DNA of 9,574 bases, from positions 1 through 9,574 of the forward strand of contig QHPW01000392.1 in the NCBI GenBank assembly GCA_003219675.1, in the 5' to 3' direction. The notes beneath the pieces were generated by a model. It searched no databases and was not told the origin of the DNA. It worked only from the letters and a program-made list of their open reading frames with translations. This document shows, piece after piece, positions 1-6,631 of the stretch. Each line of letters begins with the position of its first letter. Within the stretch, counting starts at the first letter, position 1. The position numbers and the translations under genes were made by a program. The stretch comes from Verrucomicrobiota bacterium. Lineage in GTDB: Bacteria > Verrucomicrobiota > Verrucomicrobiia > Limisphaerales > AV2.

Positions 1-1121
1 TTCAACTTCGCATCGAGTTCAGACAGTTTGAACCGCACACTCACGATGTAGGGCGGCTCATCCTTTGTCCAGTGACCATATGTGGTCGTGACAAACGTGC
101 CATCCGGCAACACTTCAACGCCCGGATAGGCGCAGTCGGCGTCTTTGGTGTTATGCATGATGCGCACGCGGTATTGGCCCTCGCGAGCGGCGGCGATGTC
201 TTCGTAGGTGCCGACCCAACCTGCCCAGTCGCCTTTGGTGGCGGACTCGCGCGTCGTGTCGCGCAACGAAATGAAGAGCCGGCCATCGGGCGCATATCTC
301 CCGGCGTGGCGATCCCCGGTGAGCGCGGCGGGCAATTCCCGCGGCGCGGTCCATGTGCGTCCCTCATCGTTCGAGAAAATCACATGCGAGTTCCGGTGCC
401 GCAGGTTTTCACGGAGCAAAACGGCGAGTTGTTTGCCGTCCGGCGAACGGACAAGACCCGGCTCGCACAGGTGAATCTCGCTCGAGGCGAAAAGCGCTCG
501 CGGACTGTTCCAGGTAAGGCCGCCGTCATTTGATTCGGTCCGGTACAGGGTCATCACCGGCGGTTTTGTCAACTTCGGCGATTTCGCGAAGAAACGTCCG
601 TCGTCGTGAAACAGCCCCAGGTAATGTCCTGGCTGATCGCGCAGGAGTTCGACACTGCCCATCACGACGATGCCGCCCCAGTCGCCCACGGGCTTGAGTG
701 GCGTCCAGGTGTTGCCATCGTCCTCAGATACCGAGAGTCGGGCCGGGTACAGGCCGGACCAAACGATGAGGCGTTTCTTTCCTTGGGCATCCACGACGCG
801 ATGGATCGTCGGTGTTTCCAGTGACGTGGCCCAATTTTCCGGGACGGACAAACGGTCGGACCACGTCAAGCCCCCGTTTGTGCTTCGTTTCAGAACAATC
901 GCGCCGCGCCCGTGGCCTTTGGGATAAACGGCGAGAATCGTCTTTCCATCTTCGAGCAGCACGGTGGTGGGGTGGCCCAGATACTGGCCCGGCTCGCGAT
1001 CCACGATCACCTGTCGATTTGTTTCGCTGGAGATATCGACGATCGGGATCGTGTAACCGGCGGGCAGCGGCGCGGCGGCGTGCATCTGACACAACGGATG
1101 GAAGCAAATGAGCGAACACAC
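1..1121 (-). CDS. BNR/Asp-box sialidase-like secreted protein (3' end beyond window)
   Basis: An uninterrupted minus-strand frame runs off the left edge, giving 373 residues from a GTG at 1121. Four Asp boxes are visible: STNGGLTW (residue 80), SEDDGNTW (132), SNDGGLTW (197) and SNDEGRTW (250). Their 50-65 residue spacing fits blades of a six-bladed sialidase/neuraminidase propeller. The amino end is hydrophobic (CSLICF) and reaches a possible AAA cleavage site, so export is likely. The usual FRIP arginine motif near the amino end is not seen; GHPTT stands roughly there. True sialidase activity is therefore doubtful, and another glycan or a binding role is possible. The last visible residues, FKLSELDAKL, suggest few residues are missing. 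The start is uncertain: the frame stays open upstream through a repeat, CTG 1145 and ATG 1085 are alternatives, and no ribosome site is clear. Confidence 0.85.
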   Translation of the reverse strand, partial: MCSLICFHPLCQMHAAAPLPAGYTIPIVDISSETNRQVIVDREPGQYLGHPTTVLLEDGKTILAVYPKGHGRGAIVLKRSTNGGLTWSDRLSVPENWATSLETPTIHRVVDAQGKKRLIVWSGLYPARLSVSEDDGNTWTPLKPVGDWGGIVVMGSVELLRDQPGHYLGLFHDDGRFFAKSPKLTKPPVMTLYRTESNDGGLTWNSPRALFASSEIHLCEPGLVRSPDGKQLAVLLRENLRHRNSHVIFSNDEGRTWTAPRELPAALTGDRHAGRYAPDGRLFISLRDTTRESATKGDWAGWVGTYEDIAAAREGQYRVRIMHNTKDADCAYPGVEVLPDGTFVTTTYGHWTKDEPPYIVSVRFKLSELDAKL

Positions 1122-1158
1122 GAAAGCCGCGGATGTCTCGATCAGTCGTAAGAATTGC

Positions 1159-1232
1159 GGTGGGGCGAGACTCCGTCGAGACCTGATCTCCCAACGACAG
1201 AAAGTTAGGGCTCGACGGAGTCTCGCCCCACC
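1159..1232. repeat. Palindromic intergenic element, copy 1
   Basis: The arms 1159-1180 and 1211-1232 are perfect 22-base inverted copies (core GGGGCGAGACTCCGTCGAG) around a 30-base loop. It would form a very stable hairpin in RNA or a cruciform in DNA. A degenerate relative lies at 4098-4248 in the same orientation. The element is 37 bases upstream of the preferred sialidase-like start. Read on the minus strand it encodes the peptide STESRPTA, which also appears in the false upstream extension of the pseudopilin-like gene. Confidence 0.9.
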
Positions 1233-1267
1233 CGGTTCATAGAAAGCCACGTTTCGTTTTTCGTCCT

Positions 1268-1373
1268 GAACCGTAGCAGCCGACGTGAGGAGGCTCTGGC
1301 TCAATTCCGCGTTCCGCACTCCGCACTCCGCATTTGAAGAGTGAGCCTCCTCACGTCGGCTGCTACGAGGTTC
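1268..1373. repeat. Palindromic intergenic element with 24-base perfect arms
   Basis: Arm 1273-1296 (starts GTAGCAGCCGACGTGAGG) is the exact reverse complement of 1343-1366. The pairing extends outward through GAACC at 1268-1272 and GGTTC at 1369-1373, with a two-base bulge on the right. The 46-base loop contains the heptamer array at 1305-1332. Its core is unrelated to the neighbouring element at 1159-1232. No terminal duplication of host sequence is obvious. Confidence 0.9.
1305..1332. repeat. Tandem heptamer, four units
   Basis: Four 7-base units follow each other: TTCCGCG, TTCCGCA, CTCCGCA, CTCCGCA. They lie inside the loop of the palindrome at 1268-1373. Units are too short and have no spacers, so this is not a CRISPR array. 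Confidence 0.8.
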
Positions 1374-1467
1374 AAGAGGAGGGCCGGGAGAGTGAAGACC
1401 CGGCACACGATCAGGATTGGCGTTCGCGCTCACGTTGTATTTCGCGCCCGCTTTGGCAGCGGCTTCC

Positions 1468-2586
1468 TCATCGGTTTTTCTTTCCTTCCGCGAATGCGCG
1501 AATTTTCCGGTCCAACTCTCCGGCCTCGCGTTCGGCTTCAGTCAACGGTTTGCCTTTGTTCATACCGGGCCGCACGTGGCCGACGTACGTCAGCCACGCA
1601 TCCTTGAGCAAGTGCTGGCGTTGCTGGACGAGCTTGAGAATTTCAGCTCCGTGCGGAATCGTCTGCACCAATGCGTCTGCGTCGTCGCTGGAAACAATTT
1701 CATCCGGCGCGCCGAGGTAACGCAGGATTTCGCGGGCGATGAGCCAGTGCCCCTGGACATTTGCATGGACACCGTCGCGGGCGAGCATGAAATTTGGATC
1801 GGTGCGACGGTGCTCGGCGAGGAAAAGGTTCATCGGACCGTGCGCATCGACCACTTCCCATCCCTGCGCGCGTTGAGCCAGCAGCCACTCCGAATAGCGG
1901 TCGAGCACTTCGTTGTAGCCCTGGTAAGGCGATCGGTATTCCGCAAGGCCGGCGGGCAGCGCGCGGCCCTTGAGCGGCACCGGATCGAATGTCGGTGGCG
2001 TGACATGAATGACCTTCGCGCCCGCTGCCGCAGCGCGTTCGCGCAAGCGCCGTACGCCGTCCTTGAATCTTTGAAAGCGTTCATCGCTGAACGGATAATA
2101 AATTCCGTCGTTCATCCCGTAGCAGGCGACGATCAAGTCCGGCTTGGTCTTTTCCAGCACGCGCCCCAGCCGCTCGTGCAGGTCGGGCCGTGGAAACGCG
2201 CCGCCGGCGTGCCCCGGCTCCGACATGCCCGAGACTGTTTCACTGGGCAAACCGAGGTCAAGGAACTCGACGCGCGACTCCGGGAACCGACTTCGGACAC
2301 AGGTCTCGAGCAACTCCACGTACTCACCGCTGTAGGTAATGCTGTTGCCCAGAAAAACAACGCGGCGAGCCTGAAGAAACGACACCATTGGGGGCGGAAC
2401 ATTCTGCGCCGACGCGATCGGAATCAATCGGACCGAGAAAACCGCTGCCATCCCAAGAAAGCAGCAGAGCAGGATCGCAGGGCTCCTGGACCTGCCGGCG
2501 CTCAAGCGCCGCTCGGGATGAATGAACGGCGCGGGCGTTCCTGCCAACTGGTCCGAAATTAACCGATAGAGCAGCGTGCTTGCCAC
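1468..2586 (-). CDS. Exported SGNH/GDSL-family hydrolase
   Basis: The 372-residue product carries the SGNH hydrolase blocks in order: VFLGNSITYSG with putative nucleophile Ser82, a glycine in LGLPSET (block II region), YGMND with oxyanion-hole Asn159, and RDGVHANVQGH with Asp271 and His274 completing the triad. The family covers esterases, lipases and carbohydrate acetylesterases; the substrate cannot be told here. A hydrophobic stretch (about 36-58) ends in IASA before Gln61, so a Sec signal peptide is likely. The GTG at 2586 gives a long positive leader; TTG at 2505 would give a more typical signal peptide of about 33 residues. The gene starts 30 bases after the small lipoprotein gene, consistent with an operon. 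The stop lies just after a run of five A; see findings for a possible frameshift. Confidence 0.85.
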   Translation of the reverse strand: MASTLLYRLISDQLAGTPAPFIHPERRLSAGRSRSPAILLCCFLGMAAVFSVRLIPIASAQNVPPPMVSFLQARRVVFLGNSITYSGEYVELLETCVRSRFPESRVEFLDLGLPSETVSGMSEPGHAGGAFPRPDLHERLGRVLEKTKPDLIVACYGMNDGIYYPFSDERFQRFKDGVRRLRERAAAAGAKVIHVTPPTFDPVPLKGRALPAGLAEYRSPYQGYNEVLDRYSEWLLAQRAQGWEVVDAHGPMNLFLAEHRRTDPNFMLARDGVHANVQGHWLIAREILRYLGAPDEIVSSDDADALVQTIPHGAEILKLVQQRQHLLKDAWLTYVGHVRPGMNKGKPLTEAEREAGELDRKIRAFAEGKKNR

Positions 2587-2616
2587 AGCGGGAATTCTAT
2601 CTGTTCTTCTCCACCG

Positions 2617-3048
2617 TCAATGCCCCCGGGTCGCGCGGATCATTTCAACGGCGGCTTTGCCGCGCGGGTCGCCTTTGCCGGCAGCCTCGAGCGCGCGGCT
2701 GTAGGCCTCTTGCAAGGCATTTCGATACGCGGCAGCGTCTTTCGCGGAGAATTGCGCGCCGCTGATTCGCATCTTCAGCAACCGGGCGGCTGCCTCGTCA
2801 TAAGAACCGACGCGCAACGATTTCTCGGCATCCGCAACCGCCTGCCGGACTTCGGTGGATTCAACGGCCTTTGCGGGAGCGCCCGCGTTGGAAGATTGCG
2901 CCGCCGCATCGCCGCGTGGCGATGCCTCGGCCGAAGAGGTTTTCTCCGTAGGTTTCCTCCCGCACGCGCTTAACAGAAAGCTGCACGCCAGCGCGGCGAC
3001 GCATACCCGCCATGTCGCGGCAGGGATGAAGCGGGGCGAGGCAGTCAT
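2617..3048 (-). CDS. Small lipoprotein with helical carboxy half
   Basis: This 143-residue protein starts with a signal peptide and a clear lipobox, LLSAC with lipidated Cys29. A Ser/Ala/Glu-rich linker follows (about 33-65). The helical part (about 66-140, for example EVRQAVADAEKSLRVGSYDE then AAYRNALQEAYSRALE) has the spacing of a TPR-like helix pair, but no full TPR consensus is seen. I do not recognise the family. Being 30 bases upstream of the secreted GDSL hydrolase suggests shared transcription and an envelope location. The ATG at 3048 is the only start that keeps the signal peptide intact. No clear Shine-Dalgarno sequence precedes it. Confidence 0.75.
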   Translation of the reverse strand: MTASPRFIPAATWRVCVAALACSFLLSACGRKPTEKTSSAEASPRGDAAAQSSNAGAPAKAVESTEVRQAVADAEKSLRVGSYDEAAARLLKMRISGAQFSAKDAAAYRNALQEAYSRALEAAGKGDPRGKAAVEMIRATRGH

Positions 3049-3167
3049 TAGATTGTGAATGGGAGTTAGTGTGTTGTCCCTAACGTTTCTTTACAACGAC
3101 GTCAACCAAGCTGGAAACCGAAGGCCGGGTGAGAGGAAAGCGGAACGTTCAAATTGTACGGGTATTT

Positions 3168-3186
3168 CCGTGACATGACGCCACGG
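3168..3186 (-). terminator. Possible weak hairpin after pseudopilin-like gene
   Basis: Directly after the TAG stop, the minus strand reads CCGTGGCGTCATGTCACGG. It can fold into a 7-base-pair stem (one G-U pair) with a 5-base loop. No T-run follows, so intrinsic termination is doubtful. Confidence 0.25.
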
Positions 3187-4035
3187 CTAGTACGTGCCAT
3201 CACGCTTTTCGGGATTATACCAGGCATCGTTGGGGCCGGCGGGATTGGGTGCGGCGGGCCAGATATTTTTCCCGGCCAGTTCCGGGGAGAACCACCGCGT
3301 GATCTTGATCGTCGTTCCGGAACCGGACAGCGTGCCAAAGGTGGCGACACCGCCAACGATATCGGTCTGGGCCGTTGCTATCCGGCTGCTGGCGTGTCGT
3401 TGGGAGATTCCTTCGTGAGGTTGGTTGCCCACGTCGTTGAAGTTGTAAGCGGTCATGTCCTCGTTGGCTTCCCAAAGCAAAATGCCGGTCGGACGCAATG
3501 TGCCGAGGCGGTATTTCGATGTCTTGATGTTGGCCGGTTGAGTTTGATAAGCGATGATTGCGCCGTTAAAGGAGTAACTCGTAATCTTGATGGAACGTTC
3601 CTTGAACTTCATTTTCTTTCGACCGACCTGCCGGTCTTTCTCATCTTTCGGGCACATCAGCACCTTCTGGTTATTGGCGAGGTAAGGCGCGAGTTGACCC
3701 CGCTTGAAGTATTCGACCTGATTGGAAATCACCGTGGGCGAGTCGTTCCCGGCCGCGTCGGGGATATTGGCCGCGTAGGCCCAGCAATCCCGGTCCGGCC
3801 CGCCCCAACTGGGGTAGGGAAGAAAATCCTCGTTGTCGCCGGCGAACAGGTGTGAAGCGATCATGACCTGCCGGATGTTGTTCAGGTCTGTAATGAGCAA
3901 GGCCTGGTCTTTCGCCCGGCCTAAAGCAGGCAACAACAGTCCGGCAAGGATCGCGATGATCGCGATGACGACCAATAGTTCAATCAAGGTAAAGGCAATG
4001 GCCCTTCTCGCTTCAAAGCGGGTCCTGGGTTTCAT
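3187..4035 (-). CDS. Type II secretion/pseudopilin-like protein with prepilin leader
   Basis: From ATG 4035 the product has 282 residues. Residues 1-14 form a basic leader (MKPRTRFEARRAIA), followed by FTLIELLVVIAIIAILAG, the class III prepilin signal and hydrophobic helix. Prepilin peptidase would cut before Phe15, and Glu19 is the conserved +5 residue. The residue before the cut is Ala rather than the usual Gly. The carboxy part has a variable pseudopilin-like globular domain ending PAAPNPAGPNDAWYNPEKRD, a style common in large verrucomicrobial and planctomycete families whose exact roles are mostly unknown. The frame extends 71 codons upstream to 4248, but that stretch is only repeat sequence; the -10/-35 match just before 4035 supports the shorter start. 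It is preceded by fabD, without an obvious functional link. Confidence 0.87.
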   Translation of the reverse strand: MKPRTRFEARRAIAFTLIELLVVIAIIAILAGLLLPALGRAKDQALLITDLNNIRQVMIASHLFAGDNEDFLPYPSWGGPDRDCWAYAANIPDAAGNDSPTVISNQVEYFKRGQLAPYLANNQKVLMCPKDEKDRQVGRKKMKFKERSIKITSYSFNGAIIAYQTQPANIKTSKYRLGTLRPTGILLWEANEDMTAYNFNDVGNQPHEGISQRHASSRIATAQTDIVGGVATFGTLSGSGTTIKITRWFSPELAGKNIWPAAPNPAGPNDAWYNPEKRDGTY

Positions 4036-4043
4036 GATAAACA

Positions 4044-4071
4044 AGCATATCGGGGCAGGCTTGCATGTCAA
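4044..4071 (-). promoter_or_regulatory. Sigma-70-like promoter for pseudopilin-like gene
   Basis: The minus strand carries TTGACA (4066-4071, perfect -35) and TATGCT (4044-4049, four of six -10 bases) with a 16-base spacer. Only 8 bases separate the -10 box from ATG 4035, so transcription would begin at or within a few bases of the start codon, giving a leaderless or nearly leaderless message. No Shine-Dalgarno sequence is present. Confidence 0.55.
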
Positions 4072-4097
4072 CGTCGCGCGTAGATGCGTAATTGCAT

Positions 4098-4248
4098 TTG
4101 CGGTGGGGCGAGACTCCGTCGAACCCTGATCACATAGCGACAGAAACCAGGGCTGGGGCAGAGGGAAGGGTGGGGACAAGGGTGAGGGGTCTTCGGAAAC
4201 CTTGCAGAGCGGACTCGATAGGGTGGTAGGGCCCAAGTTGCGCCCCAC
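4098..4248. repeat. Degenerate second copy of the 1159-1232 element
   Basis: Bases 4098-4122 are identical to 1155-1179. Similarity continues through the loop without gaps for some 25 bases, including CCTGATC and CGACAGAAA. The right half differs: a G-rich insert follows. The ends still pair over 8 bases, GTGGGGCG (4103-4110) with CGCCCCAC (4241-4248). The right end touches the fabD stop codon (4249-4251). Copy 1 and copy 2 have the same orientation, and each lies just upstream of a minus-strand gene. Confidence 0.75.
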
Positions 4249-5193
4249 TCACGCCGTCAATGCCTTCGCGGTTTCCTCCAGGCTCGCCACGTCCGCCACG
4301 TTGAGCATTTGCGCGCTCTTTTCGATCCGTTTCATGAAGCCGCTCAGCGCCTTGCCCGGACCCAGTTCGATGAAGCGCGTGAAACCCAGCGCGAGCAGAT
4401 AGCGCATCGACTCCTCCCAGCGCACCGGTGACGTGATCTGCTCGACCAAATTGAGGCTCATTTCAAGGCGGGACGGGATTTCACCAGTGTCATACGGTCG
4501 AGCCGTGACATTTGAAATCACGGTGGCAACGGGTGGGGATAGCAACGTGTCTTCAAGCTCCGCCTTGAGCTTCGGCCGGGCGCTGGCCATCAGTGGCGAG
4601 TGATACGCGCCGGCCACCGACAACGGAACGGCGCGCTTTGCCCCTTTGGCCTTCGCCAGTTCGACGGCCTCCGCGATTTCCTCTACCTCGCCTGAAATGA
4701 CGAGCTGACCGGGGCAGTTCAGATTTGCCAGCACCACACCGGTTTCGGCGCAGACTTCGCGGGTCCGCGCTTCGTCCAAACCAATGACCGCGGCCATGCC
4801 GCCTTTCGTCTTTTCGCACGCCTCCTGCATGAAACGGCCACGCTTCCGGACGAGTCTCAGTCCGCCTTCAAAACCGAGCGCACCTGCCGCTGCCAGCGCC
4901 GTGAATTCGCCGAGCGACAATCCCGCCGCCGCCTCGAACCTCAACGCCGGCGCGCGCTCCTTCAGCAATTGGAAAGCGACCCAACTCACGAGATAAATTC
5001 CGGGCTGTGCGTTTTCGGTCTTCGTCAGCTCCAGTTCCGGTCCGTTGAAACAGATTCCCGCCAGGTCGTAGCCCAACGCCGCGTTGGCGCGGTCGAACCA
5101 GACCTGCGCCGTCGGGAACGCGGCGGCCAGGTCTTTGCCCATCCCGACAAACTGCGCGCCCTGGCCGGCAAACAACAATGCGGTCCTGCTCAT
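4249..5193 (-). CDS. fabD: Malonyl-CoA:acyl-carrier-protein transacylase
   Basis: FabD moves the malonyl group from CoA to acyl carrier protein, supplying the extender unit for fatty acid synthesis in the cytoplasm. The 314-residue length is typical. Visible motifs are LLFAGQGAQFVGMG near the amino end, GLSLGEFTAL with nucleophile Ser93, KRGRFMQEA with Arg118 (binds the malonyl carboxylate in the family), NCPGQLVISG, GAYHSPLM with catalytic His198, and ELGPGKALSGF. The residue before Ser93 is Leu where E. coli has His; this variant is known in other FabD enzymes. ATG 5193 places GQG at the usual distance. fabH, fabG, acpP and fabF are not adjacent, which is unusual. It follows the propeller lipoprotein gene by 85 bases. 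Confidence 0.97.
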   Translation of the reverse strand: MSRTALLFAGQGAQFVGMGKDLAAAFPTAQVWFDRANAALGYDLAGICFNGPELELTKTENAQPGIYLVSWVAFQLLKERAPALRFEAAAGLSLGEFTALAAAGALGFEGGLRLVRKRGRFMQEACEKTKGGMAAVIGLDEARTREVCAETGVVLANLNCPGQLVISGEVEEIAEAVELAKAKGAKRAVPLSVAGAYHSPLMASARPKLKAELEDTLLSPPVATVISNVTARPYDTGEIPSRLEMSLNLVEQITSPVRWEESMRYLLALGFTRFIELGPGKALSGFMKRIEKSAQMLNVADVASLEETAKALTA

Positions 5194-5278
5194 AGAAGCC
5201 GGAAATTAAGCATCTGTCCGGGTCCAGTGGAAGCGCGATTTTTACGGACCGATATCCTGGAGAATTTGAAGGCTTTGC

Positions 5279-6238
5279 TCAACGCCCGGTTGGCGACGAA
5301 GCGTCGGGCCGCGGACATCTGAAGAGCGTCGGCCGGGTGTCGGCTGGATACCGCTCCCGGCCGAGGCCATTATTGTCCGTCACCAGCCAAAAATCATGAG
5401 CATCGACCGCGAGTCCTTCCATGACTCCGACAAAGGGGATGACGAGGCGGTATCTGTTTTCGGGCGCGAACTCAATCGCGCGGAAGTCGTATTCCGCTAA
5501 AACGCGGTGTAAGCGCGGATCAATCCGCAGGATGACATGGTCTTCGCGCATCAATACATACAACTCGCCGCGAAACCAGCAGAGATCGGAATAATGCGGT
5601 CTCCAAAACGACACCACGCTTGACCGCACCTCGAAATCGTCCACGACCTTGAGCGTATCCAGGTTCACTGCGATGATCCTCCCCCGCTCGCGTTCGTTCG
5701 CCACGTAAAGCCTGCCGCCGCCGATGGCGATTCCTTCAAATGACGCGTTACGGTCCGTTGGACTGAAATATTTTTGCACCGGCGACCAGTCGATTTTCAA
5801 CCGCTCGACCCAACGCGAGCGCGGGTCGCAACGCAGAATCCAGCGGTCTTCCTCTTCGCAAAGGTAGATTCGCCCCGACTCGTCTGCCGTCACCCCTTCG
5901 CAGTCGTAGCGTCCGGTCTTTTCCCCGGCGGATGAGGCGAGCTGTTCCGGAGTGAAACAGTCCGACAATTTTTCCAGATCAGCGGCGTTTGCGTTGGGGA
6001 TGAATTCAATCCGATAAACCGACGCGCCACGGTCGCTCACGGTGAGCAAATCGCCGTTCGGAGCGAAACAGAGTCCCGAAGCGTCGAAGCGCTCGCCGCC
6101 GGGCAAATTCAATTGCCACCTTCGGCTCGCCTCCAGCGCGTAGCGCGGCCAGAGGGCCGATGACGTCTGTCGGGCGGTTGCGCATCCGGCCAGCAGCGCC
6201 ACGAAGAGCGTTGGGCCCAGAGCGATACAGGTCCGCAT
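5279..6238 (-). CDS. Beta-propeller lipoprotein, SdiA-regulated/phytase-esterase-like
   Basis: The 319-residue protein has a lipoprotein signal, LLAGC with Cys19. Repeated propeller-style strands follow: FDASGLCFAPNGDLLTVSDR (51-70), YDCEGVTADESGRIYLCEEE (111-130), SFEGIAIGGGRLYVANERE (about 167-185), YSDLCWFRGELYVLMRED (216-233) and GVMEGLAVDAHDFWLVTDNN (271-290). The repeated Glu-Gly pairs and Asp-rich turns resemble the SdiA-regulated and esterase-like phytase families, which are calcium-binding propellers. Family membership is inferred from pattern only; enzymatic activity is not shown. It is probably anchored in the envelope. ATG 6238 is supported by the signal peptide and by a promoter match directly upstream. 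No ribosome site is visible. Confidence 0.8.
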   Translation of the reverse strand: MRTCIALGPTLFVALLAGCATARQTSSALWPRYALEASRRWQLNLPGGERFDASGLCFAPNGDLLTVSDRGASVYRIEFIPNANAADLEKLSDCFTPEQLASSAGEKTGRYDCEGVTADESGRIYLCEEEDRWILRCDPRSRWVERLKIDWSPVQKYFSPTDRNASFEGIAIGGGRLYVANERERGRIIAVNLDTLKVVDDFEVRSSVVSFWRPHYSDLCWFRGELYVLMREDHVILRIDPRLHRVLAEYDFRAIEFAPENRYRLVIPFVGVMEGLAVDAHDFWLVTDNNGLGRERYPADTRPTLFRCPRPDASSPTGR

Positions 6239-6244
6239 GGGCGT

Positions 6245-6273
6245 TTTGTATCAGGAATGTCCTGAGCTTTGAA
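6245..6273 (-). promoter_or_regulatory. Candidate promoter with palindrome in spacer
   Basis: On the minus strand, TTCAAA (6268-6273) and TACAAA (6245-6250) are separated by 17 bases; each matches four of six consensus bases. The spacer contains a perfect 6-3-6 inverted repeat (TCAGGA, three bases, TCCTGA; 6251-6265), a plausible operator. Only 6 bases lie between the -10 box and ATG 6238, again suggesting a leaderless message. Confidence 0.4.
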
Positions 6274-6339
6274 CGCACATTGTACCCTTTGAACCGGCCG
6301 CAGCGGCCCCCTTCACCCTCTCCCTCTCCACTGCCATTC

Positions 6340-6374
6340 GATGTTCGGCGTTGGATGCTCGATGTTGGATGTTC
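6340..6374. repeat. Tandem heptamer, five units
   Basis: Five consecutive 7-base units are GATGTTC, GGCGTTG, GATGCTC, GATGTTG and GATGTTC. On the minus strand one frame reads SNIEHPTPNIE, a peptide string that I recall as a frequent spurious translation in verrucomicrobial and planctomycete genomes (memory, unchecked). Confidence 0.75.
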
Positions 6375-6422
6375 CTCCGGGTTCATGGGAAGCCCCCTCG
6401 GTTTCGCCACCGCGCATTGGGA

Positions 6423-6526
6423 CCATGAACAGGATCGTCCTCGTCGTCGTGCTCGTCCTCGAAACCGAGTCGCCCAGTCGAGGACGAGGACGAGAATGAG
6501 GACGAGGACGAAGGGACGGTTCATGG
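6423..6526. repeat. Palindrome of GAGGACGAGGACGA-type sequence
   Basis: The left arm (6435-6462, TCGTCCTCGTCGTCG-rich) is complementary, with small gaps, to the right arm (6478-6511, GAGGACGAGGACGA-rich). The outer ends pair as CCATGAAC (6423-6430) and GTTCATGG (6519-6526). The loop is short, about 15 bases. A TGGAATTCCA palindrome (6524-6533) overlaps the right end. Confidence 0.8.
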
Positions 6527-6557
6527 AATTCCACGAAATTTTCGCGCTTTGAACCCT

Positions 6558-6631
6558 GAACCTGGTAGGGACGGCGCGCTGCGCCGTCCGCGCCGCGCTC
6601 AGCGGCGGATGTCCCTACCAGAGTCAGGTTC
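6558..6631. repeat. Palindrome with GGTAGGGAC arms
   Basis: Arms CTGGTAGGGAC (6562-6572) and GTCCCTACCAG (6611-6621) pair perfectly. Beyond them GAACCTG (6558-6564) can pair with CAGGTTC (6625-6631) as an alternative register. The inner part, CGGCGCGCTGCGCCGTCCG and following, is very GC-rich and partly self-complementary. Confidence 0.85.

Larger units (their letters stand above)
1122..1467. other. Repeat-filled spacer between GDSL hydrolase and sialidase-like gene
   Basis: These 346 bases hold two palindromic elements (1159-1232 and 1268-1373) and a tandem heptamer (1305-1332), each listed separately. The minus-strand frame of the sialidase-like gene has no stop anywhere in this spacer, but the translation through the palindromes looks like repeat sequence rather than a protein domain. 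No convincing promoter was found. Confidence 0.75.

Noticed and set aside
724..1194. 156-codon minus-strand frame
   Set aside because: Arg-rich out-of-frame reading of the sialidase-like gene; its first residues come from the palindromic repeat.
1268..1373. CRISPR-like array
   Set aside because: The repeats are a single inverted pair and adjacent 7-base units without spacers; no cas genes.
1417..2562. 381-codon plus-strand open frame
   Set aside because: It is antisense to the GDSL hydrolase, which shows all family motifs; the plus frame has no recognisable domain and is typical of GC-rich shadow frames.
3154..3855. 233-codon plus-strand open frame
   Set aside because: Antisense to the pseudopilin-like gene, with no signal peptide or domain.
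4036..4248. 71-residue amino-terminal extension of the pseudopilin-like protein
   Set aside because: It translates the degenerate repeat, and prepilin leaders are short; ATG 4035 gives a normal leader.
4517..4922. FabD active-site change (Leu in place of His before the nucleophile Ser)
   Set aside because: GLSLGE is a known variant in other FabD proteins, so it does not imply loss of function.
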